In this document: positions 7,726 through 14,699 of the stretch, piece by piece
Numbering within the stretch: position 1 is the first letter of the stretch
Layout of the letters: every line of letters begins with the position of its first letter
Source of the DNA: Leisingera aquaemixtae
Lineage (GTDB): Bacteria; Pseudomonadota; Alphaproteobacteria; Rhodobacterales; Rhodobacteraceae
Length of the DNA: 64,000 nucleotides
Assembly (NCBI RefSeq): GCF_001458395.1
Contig: NZ_CYSR01000002.1
Coordinates: 186,001-250,000, forward strand
Direction: 5' to 3'
Program-made: the position numbers and the translations under genes
Notes under the pieces: generated by a model
Told to the model about the DNA's origin: nothing
Seen by the model: only the letters and a program-made list of their open reading frames with translations
Databases searched by the model: none

Positions 7726-8208
7726 ATGATGGAAGATCTGCAGCCCGGACAAAAACTGGCCCGAGGGGTGTCGCGCTGTCTGCGTTCGCTTGGATTCGCG
7801 CCGCTGGAGGAATTCGTGCCCGCCCGCGGCTTGCGGGTGGACGTGATGGCGCTGGGGCCGAAGGGCGAGCTTTGGGTGATCGAATGCAAATCCAGCCGCG
7901 CCGATTTTCAGGCCGACAGCAAGTGGGAAGGCTATCTGGAGTGGTGCGACCGCTATTTCTGGGCGGTGGACATGGATTTTCCGGCCGAGCTGCTGCCGGA
8001 CGGCACCGGGCTGATCATCGCTGATCCCTATGATGCGGAAATCATCCGCATGGCGCCGGAGGACAAGCTGGCGCCGGCCCGGCGCAAGAAGCTGGTGCAG
8101 AAATTCGCCATGGACGCTGCCCGCCGCCTGCAATTCCTGCGCGATCCGGTCCCGGGCAAGGACGGGCTGCTGCTGGGCGGGGCAGGGGGCGCAGATCTGG
8201 AAGTATAA
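7726..8208 (+). CDS. mmcB: MmcB-family DNA repair protein
   Basis: The 160-aa protein matches the MmcB family, known from mitomycin C resistance in Caulobacter. The core reads RGLRVDVMALGPKGELWVIECKSSRADFQADSKWEGYLEWCDRYFWAV: the spaced Asp...Glu-x-Lys (VDVM... IECKSS) is a PD-(D/E)xK nuclease-fold signature. ATG codons at 7726 and 7729 are both possible and no good ribosome site is seen. The longer frame from 7690 would begin inside the LexA box and is rejected. The GTTC-N7-GTTC box just upstream supports SOS induction, as reported for Caulobacter mmcB. Confidence 0.85.
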   Translation: MMEDLQPGQKLARGVSRCLRSLGFAPLEEFVPARGLRVDVMALGPKGELWVIECKSSRADFQADSKWEGYLEWCDRYFWAVDMDFPAELLPDGTGLIIADPYDAEIIRMAPEDKLAPARRKKLVQKFAMDAARRLQFLRDPVPGKDGLLLGGAGGADLEV

Positions 8209-8277
8209 GGCGGAGGGGCGCGCTCCCGCGCCTGCAGGTGCCCCGGCTGCGCCCGGGTCCCCTTGGCAGCCTTGGGC

Positions 8278-8382
8278 CCAGCAGAGCGCCTTCGGCGCCC
8301 TGCTGGCGGCCGCGCGCTGCGGCCGCGTTTGCGGCAGAACCGGAAACCGGTCTTGCGGCAGAACCGGAAACCGGTCTTGCGG
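8278..8382. repeat. Hairpin and 24-bp tandem repeat between convergent genes
   Basis: A stem-loop CCAGCAG-GCGCC-TTC-GGCGC-CTGCTGG lies at 8278-8306 without a T run. Two exact tandem copies of a 24-bp unit follow (8329-8352 and 8353-8376), with a partial third to 8382. Each unit contains the inverted repeat ACCGG-AAA-CCGGT. The 200-bp stretch between mmcB and the next gene holds nothing else recognised. Confidence 0.6.
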
Positions 8383-8409
8383 CGGGCGCGGCGGTTCAGA
8401 CGGGCCGGA

Positions 8410-8595
8410 TCACTTGATGCTGCGCGCCGCCTGGGCTGCTGCGCGGATCTCATCGGCGATCTCTTCCGCCTCTTCCGGATCGAAGTCCATCGGAATCTCG
8501 GCGCCGCCCGCCTCGATGAAGATCCGCACCATGCCCTGATCGGTCGGGCCGATTTGCAGGTTTGCCTCGATGTCGCGTTCGGTATTGATACTCAT
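8410..8595 (-). CDS. Small acidic protein, DUF6324-like
   Basis: A 61-aa acidic protein: DIEANLQIGPTDQGMVRIFIEAGGAEIPMDFDPEEAEEIADEIRAAAQAAR. This resembles a short conserved family in Rhodobacteraceae annotated DUF6324; the assignment is from memory of that pattern. A strand-rich first half followed by an amphipathic helix is suggested. Function unknown. The start is an ATG with a weak GAGTGC ribosome site. It converges with mmcB and diverges from the GNAT gene. Confidence 0.65.
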   Translation of the reverse strand: MSINTERDIEANLQIGPTDQGMVRIFIEAGGAEIPMDFDPEEAEEIADEIRAAAQAARSIK

Positions 8596-8683
8596 CTTGC
8601 ACTCCCTAGCCGGTCAGCGGAATGCAGCCGGTGCTAGCCCGCCGCACGCTGAAAGGCAAGCCGCCTTTGCGCTACACTGAGGC

Positions 8684-9181
8684 ATGACGGATGTGATCTT
8701 GCGCCGATTCGCCCCGACCGACATGCAATGGCTGGTAGCCCGCCACCAGGATCTCTATGCCCGCGAGGCGGGCTTCGACCAGACCTTCGGGCCGCTGGTC
8801 GCCGACATCCTGCACAGTTTCTGCGCAGGCCATGATCCCGCCTGCGAGCGGGGCTGGATGGCCGAAAGCCGCGGCGAACGGCTGGGGACGGTGTTCTGCA
8901 TGAAGAAGGACGCGGAGACCGCGCAATTGCGGCTGTTCCTGCTGACCCCGGAGGCCCGCGGCAAGGGCCTGGGCAAGCGGCTGCTGCGTGAATGCGTGGA
9001 ATTTGCCCGGGCCGCGGGATACCGGGGCATGATGCTGACAACCCATGAAAGCCACCGCACCGCCTGCGCCCTGTACCGCGCGTTCGGCTGGCAGCTGACG
9101 GGCAGCCGCCCGGTGCGCAGCTATGGCCAGGACTTGGTGGAACAGACTTGGCGGCTGACGTTCGAAACCGTCGGCGCCTGA
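8684..9181 (+). CDS. GNAT family N-acetyltransferase
   Basis: Acetyl-CoA-dependent acetyltransferase of unknown substrate. The 165-aa protein contains the acetyl-CoA-binding motif A, LFLLTPEARGKGLGKRLLRE (about residues 84-103, R/Q-x-x-G-x-G/A as RGKGLG), followed by the motif B region SHRTACALYRAFGWQLTG. It is preceded by a MarR-like gene in some fused homologues, but here only the acetyltransferase domain is present. It stands alone between the DUF6324-like gene and tRNA-His. Confidence 0.8.
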   Translation: MTDVILRRFAPTDMQWLVARHQDLYAREAGFDQTFGPLVADILHSFCAGHDPACERGWMAESRGERLGTVFCMKKDAETAQLRLFLLTPEARGKGLGKRLLRECVEFARAAGYRGMMLTTHESHRTACALYRAFGWQLTGSRPVRSYGQDLVEQTWRLTFETVGA

Positions 9182-9365
9182 TTTCCGCTGGGCGGGCTGC
9201 GCTGGATTCGGCTGCAATTGCAATCGCTTGTGGATAAATCCAAGGCGGATGCGGCGGATTGCAGAAGGTCTCGCATCAGACGTCCGGCAGCCGCGGTTTT
9301 CTGCGGCAGAAACGTGAAAAAACCTCTTGCGTGCCTCTGGGACGTGCTATAAATGCCCCCTCAGT

Positions 9366-9442
9366 GCCGCCTTAGCTCAGTTGGTTAGAGCGCTGGATTG
9401 TGGATCCAGAGGTCCCCCGTTCAAGCCGGGGAGGCGGTACCA
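9366..9442 (+). tRNA. tRNA-His (GUG)
   Basis: A full cloverleaf can be drawn. Acceptor GCCGCCT pairs with AGGCGGT, the anticodon stem CTGGA/TCCAG holds the loop TTGTGGA with anticodon GUG, and the T arm is CCCCCGTTCAAGCCGGGG. The CCA is encoded. There is no G-1 pairing position; the first pair is G1-U72 and the discriminator is A73. This is the unusual tRNA-His type known from many alphaproteobacteria, in which HisRS does not use G-1/C73. Confidence 0.95.
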
Positions 9443-9636
9443 TCCCCCCCCCATCAGAAATCGCCATCCAGGCCGCTCCGAGCACCTTTGTCGGACAGTC
9501 CTTCGGTCTTGGGCTGTTGCTGCTGTTGATAGCGGCGGCACAGAGCGTGCTCCGCGATGCCATCGCCGGGTTTCAGTGCCGGAGGAGTGGCGGGAAGCAG
9601 GCCGGCCGCCGCCTGAACCAGCGGCCGGCCCCGGCC

Positions 9637-9993
9637 TCAATCAGCCGTGGTTGTCGTCGTCGTGGTGGTCGTGGTGGTGCCGTCATCGTCGTCGGCAATC
9701 ACGACCAGGAACAGGGCGCCCGCAATCACCCCGGCTGTGGCGCCAGCCGAAAGGCCGGTCTCCGGCATGCGGCTGGTGCTGGACTGGGCCACGGCTTCGG
9801 CACCTGGCGCCTGGCAGGTCACCTGCAGCGAGCCGTTTGGAAGATAGCTGGCGGAAACCGGTACCCCGGCACCGCAGGCCAGACGGCGCTTGGCCTCTTC
9901 CAGGGCCGGGTCCGCGGCCTGGGCAAAAGCCGCCTGGCCGGCGAAGGCGAGCGGAATTATCAGCGTGGCCGCCTGCAAGATACTGGTATACAT
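9637..9993 (-). CDS. Secreted or membrane hypothetical protein with poly-threonine tail
   Basis: The 118-aa protein has a signal peptide (MYTSILQAATLIIPLAFAGQAAFAQA). A short domain with two cysteines follows (RRLACGAGVPVSASYLPNGSLQVTCQAP), then a hydrophobic segment (SAGATAGVIAGALFLVVIA), DDDDG, and a run of eleven threonines. The Thr run comes from a low-complexity GTC/GTG-rich stretch on the plus strand. The layout suggests an anchored periplasmic protein. No family was recognised. It is divergent from another secreted hypothetical protein at 10159. Confidence 0.6.
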   Translation of the reverse strand: MYTSILQAATLIIPLAFAGQAAFAQAADPALEEAKRRLACGAGVPVSASYLPNGSLQVTCQAPGAEAVAQSSTSRMPETGLSAGATAGVIAGALFLVVIADDDDGTTTTTTTTTTTAD

Positions 9994-10158
9994 GGATAAA
10001 CAACCTTATGATTAGGAACGTATTCAGATTAGTTAACGGCTGAGCACCGGGCAATAACGCAGATACCCGGGATCCGGGTTCCGGCAAGATGCCGCGCAGT
10101 GCCGCTGCGCGGAGCGGGCGGCGGCGGGTGCTTTCAGCGATGCAGCGGGGGTAACGAG

Positions 10159-10740
10159 ATGCTGAATTCAATTGCCAAGACCTTGACCGCAGGGGTTTCC
10201 TGCCTGGGCCTGGCCGCCGCGCCGGCCCTGGCGCAAAGCCCGGGACCGTTTGTTTACACGGTGGTGGTGCCGGGCGGAGAGTTCGGCTCGGCGGCCTTTC
10301 TGGCGGAGCTGCTGGCGACGCTGGCTACGGCCAAGGCCTTTTGCCGCGCGACTGGTGATTCGGCGCTGCAGGTCGACTGCCTGTCCGAGCGGCTGGAAGC
10401 CGCAGCGGGCATTATTCCCGAGGATACCGATTACGACGAGGTGCGCAGCGTGCTGCAGGACACCTCCGGCAGGCTCAGGCAGCTGGCCCGCCAGAACCGC
10501 GATCCCGACCGGCGCCGGGTGACCGTCTCCAGCGCAAGCGACCCGGCAGAGCGCACTAACCGGCCGCTCACGCCGGTGCGCGCCTCGGCTCAGGCGGCGG
10601 TCAACCGCGAAGCCGCCCGCATTCTGGATGACGCAGCCACCGTCCTGCTGCGCAGCGCGGAAACGGCGCAGGACCGGCAGACCCAATACGCTCAGATCGC
10701 CGCTGCAATCGATTCCAACAAGGTTCTGCTGAGGTCCTGA
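10159..10740 (+). CDS. Secreted hypothetical protein
   Basis: A 193-aa protein with a signal peptide (MLNSIAKTLTAGVSCLGLAAAPALAQS). The mature part is mostly helical, with two cysteines (FCRATGDSALQVDCLSERLEAAAG) and several basic Arg/Asp-rich stretches (RQNRDPDRRRVTV). I do not recognise the family. The ATG at 10159 follows a GGGGGTAACGAG ribosome site; an in-frame ATG at 10099 would add 20 residues that spoil the signal peptide. The 165 bp upstream, shared with the divergent poly-Thr gene, show no clear operator. Confidence 0.65.
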   Translation: MLNSIAKTLTAGVSCLGLAAAPALAQSPGPFVYTVVVPGGEFGSAAFLAELLATLATAKAFCRATGDSALQVDCLSERLEAAAGIIPEDTDYDEVRSVLQDTSGRLRQLARQNRDPDRRRVTVSSASDPAERTNRPLTPVRASAQAAVNREAARILDDAATVLLRSAETAQDRQTQYAQIAAAIDSNKVLLRS

Positions 10741-10750
10741 GCCGGGTGGC

Positions 10751-11056
10751 TCAGTCCGTGATTTGCACCGTTTGACGCAGCGCGCCGGTCTCGCGGTCGT
10801 AGATCAGGATGCGGTTGTCCCGGCTGACCACCGCGATCCAGTCCCGGCCCAGGGTCACCGCCTCTGCCTCCGCTCCGGCGGGCAAGGCGATTTCCGCAGG
10901 CAGCGGCGCATCACTTGCCTGCAGGCGGATGACAAGCAGTGAGATTATCACTACAAGCCCGCCAATCATCACCACGGTCAGCGTGGTCACCAGCCGCCGC
11001 AGAAACCGGATCTGCGGCGGCTCCGTTTGGATTTCGGTCTCGGAAGGATCAGTCAT
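10751..11056 (-). CDS. Small membrane-anchored protein, DUF6476-like
   Basis: A 101-aa protein with a short acidic N-terminus, one membrane span (about residues 23-43, TLTVVMIGGLVVIISLLVIRL) and a C-terminal beta-rich tail (AEAVTLGRDWIAVVSRDNRILIYDRETGALRQTVQI) that looks like one blade of a propeller or a PQQ-like repeat. It resembles a small Rhodobacteraceae family annotated DUF6476. Its ATG (11056-11054) shares the palindrome CATG with the divergent ATG of the RluD-family gene, so the two coding sequences overlap by two bases head to head. The longer frame to 11407 runs opposite that gene and is rejected. Confidence 0.7.
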   Translation of the reverse strand: MTDPSETEIQTEPPQIRFLRRLVTTLTVVMIGGLVVIISLLVIRLQASDAPLPAEIALPAGAEAEAVTLGRDWIAVVSRDNRILIYDRETGALRQTVQITD

Positions 11057-12080
11057 GGGCAGCCGCCGGATTGAGTTTGTCATCGCGGAAAACCCGCCTA
11101 AGCGGCTTGATAAAGCGGTTTCGCGCGATGTGCCAGAGGAGGCCGCCCTGTCGCGCACCCGGCTGGCGCGGCTGATCGGGGAGGGGGCGCTGACCGTGGA
11201 TGGCGCCGTGGTGCAGGACCCCAAGGCCAACGTGGCGGCTGGCGCGGTTATCGCGATCGAAGTGGAAGAGGCTGAAGACAGCCATATCGGCCCCGAGGAC
11301 ATCCCGCTGGAGATCGTCTTTGAAGACGGCGACCTGATCGTGATCAACAAGCCTGCGGGTATGGTGGTGCATCCGGCGCCGGGCTCGCCTTCTGGCACCC
11401 TGGTCAACGCGCTGCTGCATCATTTCGGCGGCAACCTGTCGGGTGTCGGCGGGGTCAAGCGCCCTGGCATCGTGCACCGCATCGATAAGGAGACCAGCGG
11501 CCTCCTCGTGGTGGCCAAATCAGATGCCGCGCATCAGGGGCTTGCCGTGCAATTCGAGAAACACACGGTGGAGCGCTACTACCAGGCGGTCTGTTACGGC
11601 GTGCCGGACGGCAACGACCCGCGTCTGCGCGGCGTCAAAGGGGCGAGCTTCGAGCCTGGCAATATCCTCAAGCTCACCACTCATTTGGCACGGCACAAGA
11701 CCGACCGGCAAAAACAGGCGGTGCTGTTCCAGGGCGGGCGCCACGCGGTGACACGGGCCCGCATCTGCGAAAGCTTTGGCAATCCGCCCTGCGCGGCGCT
11801 GATCGAATGCTGGCTGGAAACCGGCCGCACTCACCAGATCCGGGTGCATATGGCCCATGCCGGCCACAGTCTGGTGGGCGACCCCACCTATGGCGGCCGC
11901 CGCAAGCTGCCCGCCAAAGCGCTGAGCGAGGAGGCGCAGGCCGCAGTGCGGGCGTTCCCGCGCCAGGCCCTGCACGCCGCGGTGCTGGGGTTCGCGCACC
12001 CGGTCACCGGCGAACCGCTCAGGTTCGAGGCGCCCCTGCCGCAGGATATGGCGGATTTGCTGGCGGCTTTGCGCCAGTAA
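11055..12080 (+). CDS. rluD: RluD-family 23S rRNA pseudouridine synthase
   Basis: Isomerises uridine to pseudouridine in RNA. The 341-aa protein has an N-terminal S4 RNA-binding domain (LSRTRLARLIGEGALTVDGAVV) and a catalytic domain with the motif GIVHRIDKETSGLLVVAK, where the Asp of HRIDKETSG is the nucleophile; ETGRTHQIRVHMAHAGHSLVGD marks the C-terminal part. The family is RluA/C/D; RluD is the best guess because of the S4 domain, but RluC-like specificity cannot be excluded. The ATG at 11055 has a GGAAGGA ribosome site that lies inside the first codons of the divergent gene. It is followed by rpoH. Confidence 0.85.
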   Translation: MGSRRIEFVIAENPPKRLDKAVSRDVPEEAALSRTRLARLIGEGALTVDGAVVQDPKANVAAGAVIAIEVEEAEDSHIGPEDIPLEIVFEDGDLIVINKPAGMVVHPAPGSPSGTLVNALLHHFGGNLSGVGGVKRPGIVHRIDKETSGLLVVAKSDAAHQGLAVQFEKHTVERYYQAVCYGVPDGNDPRLRGVKGASFEPGNILKLTTHLARHKTDRQKQAVLFQGGRHAVTRARICESFGNPPCAALIECWLETGRTHQIRVHMAHAGHSLVGDPTYGGRRKLPAKALSEEAQAAVRAFPRQALHAAVLGFAHPVTGEPLRFEAPLPQDMADLLAALRQ

Positions 12081-12150
12081 TTTGCGCCAGTAAACTATCA
12101 GCAAATAAGTGTGTTCTGCCCTGTGATGCAATTCACAGACGGCAGCGCCG

Positions 12151-12246
12151 GCGCTAACATAGAAGAATTCCACAAGCGGTCCTTGAAAAGGACTTAGCGC
12201 TAACACATATGCGCTAATGTTAAGTCCTTATACATTTTGGGAGGGA
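12151..12246 (+). promoter_or_regulatory. rpoH leader: repeated GCGCTAA words, inverted repeat and heat-shock-like promoter
   Basis: GCGCTAA occurs three times (12151, 12197, 12211). AAGGACTTA (12188-12196) and TAAGTCCTT (12221-12229) form a perfect 9-bp inverted repeat with a 24-bp loop holding two of those words, about 10 bp before the GGGAGGG ribosome site. CTTGAA (12182-12187), a 17-bp spacer and ACATAT (12205-12210) resemble a sigma-32 promoter, which would allow rpoH to respond to its own product. These are sequence matches, not tested elements. Confidence 0.4.
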
Positions 12247-12254
12247 CACTTTAT

Positions 12255-13151
12255 ATGGCGAATTATGCAAACCTGCCTGCCCCGACGCCCGAAGGCGGCC
12301 TGAACCGGTATCTCCAGGAAATCCGCAAATTTCCTCTGCTGGAGCCGGAAGAGGAATACATGCTGGCCAAGCGCTGGGTGGAAGAACAGGATGCGGCCTC
12401 GGCCCATAAGATGGTGACCTCCCATCTGCGGCTCGCGGCCAAGATCGCCATGGGCTACCGCGGCTATGGCCTGCCGCAGGCCGAAGTGATCTCCGAGGCG
12501 AATGTTGGCCTGATGCAGGCGGTGAAACGCTTTGACCCGGAAAAGGGCTTCCGCCTGGCGACCTACGCCATGTGGTGGATCCGCGCCTCGATCCAGGAAT
12601 ATATCCTGCGCTCCTGGTCGCTGGTGAAGCTGGGCACCACCTCGGCGCAAAAGAAACTGTTTTTCAACCTGCGCAAGGCCAAGGCCCGCATCGGCGCGCT
12701 GGAAGATGGCGACCTGCGCCCCGAGAACGTCAAGCGGATCGCGACCGACCTTGGCGTGACCGAGGATGAAGTGATCTCGATGAACCGCCGCATGTCGGGC
12801 GGCGACGCCTCGCTGAATGCCACCGTCGGCAGCGAGGGCGAGGGCACCATGCAGTGGCAGGACTGGCTTGAGGATGAAGATGCCGATCAGGCCGGCGATT
12901 ATGAGGCCCGCGATGAGCTGGAAGCGCGGCGCGAGCTGCTGGCCGAGGCGCTGGACGTGCTCAACGACCGCGAGAAGGACATTCTGACCCAGCGCCGCCT
13001 GATGGATCAGGCTGTGACGCTTGAGGATCTGAGCTCGCAGTACAACGTCAGCCGCGAACGCATCCGCCAGATCGAGGTGCGGGCGTTCGAAAAGCTGCAG
13101 AAGAAGATGCGTGAACTGGCCAGCGAAAAAGGCATGCTGTCCAGCGTCTGA
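12255..13151 (+). CDS. rpoH: RNA polymerase sigma factor RpoH (sigma-32)
   Basis: Heat-shock sigma factor. The 298-aa protein shows the RpoH order: region 1.2 (LNRYLQEIRKFPLLEPEEEYMLAKRW), the RpoH box region (QKKLFFNLRKAKARI), region 2 with FDPEKGFRLATYAMWWIRASIQEYILRSWSLVK, and region 4 helix-turn-helix (TLEDLSSQYNVSRERIRQIEVRAFEKLQ). The ATG at 12255 was chosen by the family N-terminus and a GGGAGGG site; a TTG at 12237 is in frame but unlikely. Roseobacters often have two RpoH paralogues; only one is here. A strong terminator follows. Confidence 0.96.
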   Translation: MANYANLPAPTPEGGLNRYLQEIRKFPLLEPEEEYMLAKRWVEEQDAASAHKMVTSHLRLAAKIAMGYRGYGLPQAEVISEANVGLMQAVKRFDPEKGFRLATYAMWWIRASIQEYILRSWSLVKLGTTSAQKKLFFNLRKAKARIGALEDGDLRPENVKRIATDLGVTEDEVISMNRRMSGGDASLNATVGSEGEGTMQWQDWLEDEDADQAGDYEARDELEARRELLAEALDVLNDREKDILTQRRLMDQAVTLEDLSSQYNVSRERIRQIEVRAFEKLQKKMRELASEKGMLSSV

Positions 13152-13175
13152 CCTCTGCGTTCCCAAACAGCGTTC

Positions 13176-13208
13176 AAAGGCGGTGCCGCGGCGCCGCCTT
13201 TTTTTTGC
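13176..13208 (+). terminator. Rho-independent terminator after rpoH
   Basis: AAAGGCGG pairs with CCGCCTTT across a GC-rich loop, followed by a run of eight T. Confidence 0.85.
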
Positions 13209-13229
13209 GTGCTCGGTGGTGCCGGGCTG

Positions 13230-13520
13230 CTGGCGGTTGTGCTGGCTTTACGGCAGCAGTGTTTCCCCAATGTTTCGCGCGCGAAACATTGGGTCAGCCT
13301 GGCTGACCTGAAGGGCTGGCGGTTGCTGGCGGGGGGACCTGTCTGGCGCGTGCCTGGCCGCTGCGGGCTGGGTGCGCTCAAGCTGGATAGGGATGGCTGG
13401 CGAAGCTGCTGGCTGCAAGGCTGGCGCGTGGCTGGCTGAAATCACTCTGGTGGCTGGCGTCGCTGGCGGTCTGGCTGGCCCGAAGGGTGGCTGGAGCGCT
13501 GGCTGCTTGCGGCCTGGTGA
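13230..13520. repeat. Intergenic stretch dense in GCTGGC words
   Basis: About a dozen copies of GCTGGC, often as GGCTGGC or GCTGGCGG, occur on the plus strand in roughly 290 bp at irregular spacing. The strand is strongly G- and T-rich. Two short open frames (13248-13598 minus and 13372-13602 plus) are only low-complexity readings of this repeat and have no ribosome site. The whole 545-bp gap between rpoH and the next gene contains no credible gene. Confidence 0.6.
13266..13293. other. Perfect 28-bp palindrome
   Basis: The left half is CCCAATGTTTCGCG and the right half its exact reverse complement. The centre TGTTTC-GCGCGC-GAAACA resembles a ParB parS site (TGTTTC-ACGT-GAAACA) but has a 6-bp core instead of 4. 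It lies 58 bp after the rpoH terminator. It could be a protein-binding site or a cruciform-forming element; no neighbour explains it. Confidence 0.75.
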
Positions 13521-13696
13521 GTCTGGCTTGCTCGCAATTTCTGTATCCTGTGTATCGGGCGGCACAAGGGCGGTCAAGGGAAAATGCAATAAAATCAAAT
13601 AGTTGATAGATTTACTCGGTTATTGCCGCCGCAGGGCACTGGTCAGGGCGGCTGTGCGGCCCTACATTCACATCCTCTGGCACAGGAGGAGGAGCC

Positions 13697-13966
13697 ATGG
13701 CTGGCGGCTGGGCGCAGGACGGCGCGGTGAATGAGCAGATCGAAGCTTCGATCAATGATGAACTTGCACGCCTGAAGGCGCAAAAGCGCCCGGTGGGCGA
13801 AAGCCGGACCCATTGCGCCGAGTGTGAGGAGCCGATCCCGGAAAAGCGCCGCGCCGCCATCCCGGGCGTCAAGCTGTGCATCGACTGCCAGCAGGAACGC
13901 GATGGCGCGCATCAGGCGCGCGGCGGCATCAACCGGCGCGGCTCCAAGGACAGCCAACTGAAATAA
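13697..13966 (+). CDS. DksA/TraR-family C4 zinc-finger protein
   Basis: An 89-aa protein with a four-cysteine zinc finger: CAEC near residue 39 and CIDC near residue 64, separated by EEPIPEKRRAAIPGVKL, the usual DksA/TraR finger. It lacks the long N-terminal coiled coil of true DksA and so resembles the short YbiI/TraR-like members, whose effect on RNA polymerase is less certain. The ATG at 13697 follows an AGGAGGAGGAG ribosome site, predicting strong translation. Confidence 0.85.
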   Translation: MAGGWAQDGAVNEQIEASINDELARLKAQKRPVGESRTHCAECEEPIPEKRRAAIPGVKLCIDCQQERDGAHQARGGINRRGSKDSQLK

Positions 13967-13991
13967 GCGCTGCCGGCGTCCGGCCGGGCTC

Positions 13992-14216
13992 TTACCGCCT
14001 TCTGCGCCGCAGCCAACGGCGGATCAGCTTTATGTCCATGGCGGCCACCAGAACGCCAAGCGGGACCATCCAGAACCCAAGCACCGGCAGGAACCCGAAG
14101 ATCCCGCCAAGGATCAGCAGGATACCCAGCACCAGCCTCAGCCCGCGCGGCACATGCGCGCGGACCCAAGCAAAGAACGGGCGGAAGCGGTCTTTGAAAC
14201 TGTCCTTCCCGGCCAC
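13992..14216 (-). CDS. Small membrane protein, PGPGW-like
   Basis: A 74-aa protein with a basic N-terminus, two hydrophobic segments (LRLVLGILLILGGIFGFLPVLGFWMVPLGVLVAAM) and a strongly basic end (IKLIRRWLRRRRR). The pattern resembles the PGPGW family of small transmembrane proteins, though the name motif is not intact. The start is a GTG at 14216 that directly abuts the TAA of the upstream gene, so translation is probably coupled to it. Function unknown. Confidence 0.65.
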   Translation of the reverse strand: MAGKDSFKDRFRPFFAWVRAHVPRGLRLVLGILLILGGIFGFLPVLGFWMVPLGVLVAAMDIKLIRRWLRRRRR

Positions 14217-14699
14217 TTAAGGCTCCGCCGCCAGGCTCATCCGCAGAATGTGCTGCGGACCGGCAAGGCCACGAGGGTAGATGCCGCCGGTATCGGCAAA
14301 ACCGCCCTTCAGGTAGCAGCGGATGGCACCGGGGTTCTGCATGTTGACCGTCAGCACCACCGCGCTGCGCTCCGGGTAGCGGGCGGCAAGATAGGGCTTC
14401 AGGGCAAGCACAGCCGCAGTGGCATAGCCTTTGCCCTGATCGCGGCTGTGGATCATAAAGGCGCGCAGGCCCAGCTCATCCGCCCGGGCGAACTCATAGG
14501 TCTCGTGATACAGCCGGTCGGTCTTGAAGAAGCCCACCGCGCGGGTGTCGTTGAGGATAGCGTGAAAATCCACGCCCTCCTCATCTTCTTCAAAGGCCTG
14601 CGCCACGGTGCCGCTAAAGCGGATCTGATCCGGCGTCACCTGGATGCGGGAGACCAGATCAAATTCGCTGCGGGCCACCGGGCGCAGGCAGAGGCGCAT
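14217..14699 (-). CDS. GNAT family N-acetyltransferase
   Basis: A 160-aa acetyltransferase-fold protein. Motif A is LGLRAFMIHSRDQGKGYATAAVLALKPYLA, with the Q/R-x-x-G-x-G/A signature as RDQGKGYA; NPGAIRCYLKGGFADTG is the usual following segment. The substrate is unknown. It overlaps the stop of pepF by one base (TGATG) and is followed without gap by the small membrane protein, forming a three-gene unit. Confidence 0.78.
   Translation of the reverse strand: MRLCLRPVARSEFDLVSRIQVTPDQIRFSGTVAQAFEEDEEGVDFHAILNDTRAVGFFKTDRLYHETYEFARADELGLRAFMIHSRDQGKGYATAAVLALKPYLAARYPERSAVVLTVNMQNPGAIRCYLKGGFADTGGIYPRGLAGPQHILRMSLAAEP

Noticed and set aside
13160-13176. Second LexA box (GTTC...GTTC) after rpoH
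   Set aside because: The spacing between the two GTTC words is 9 bp, not 7, and it lies just after the rpoH stop.
13266-13293. A true chromosomal parS site
   Set aside because: The half-sites agree, but the core is 6 bp instead of 4, which changes the spacing ParB needs; parA/parB are not nearby.
13248-13602. Two short open frames in the region after rpoH
   Set aside because: They only translate the GCTGGC word field, in opposite directions, and lack ribosome sites and any domain.
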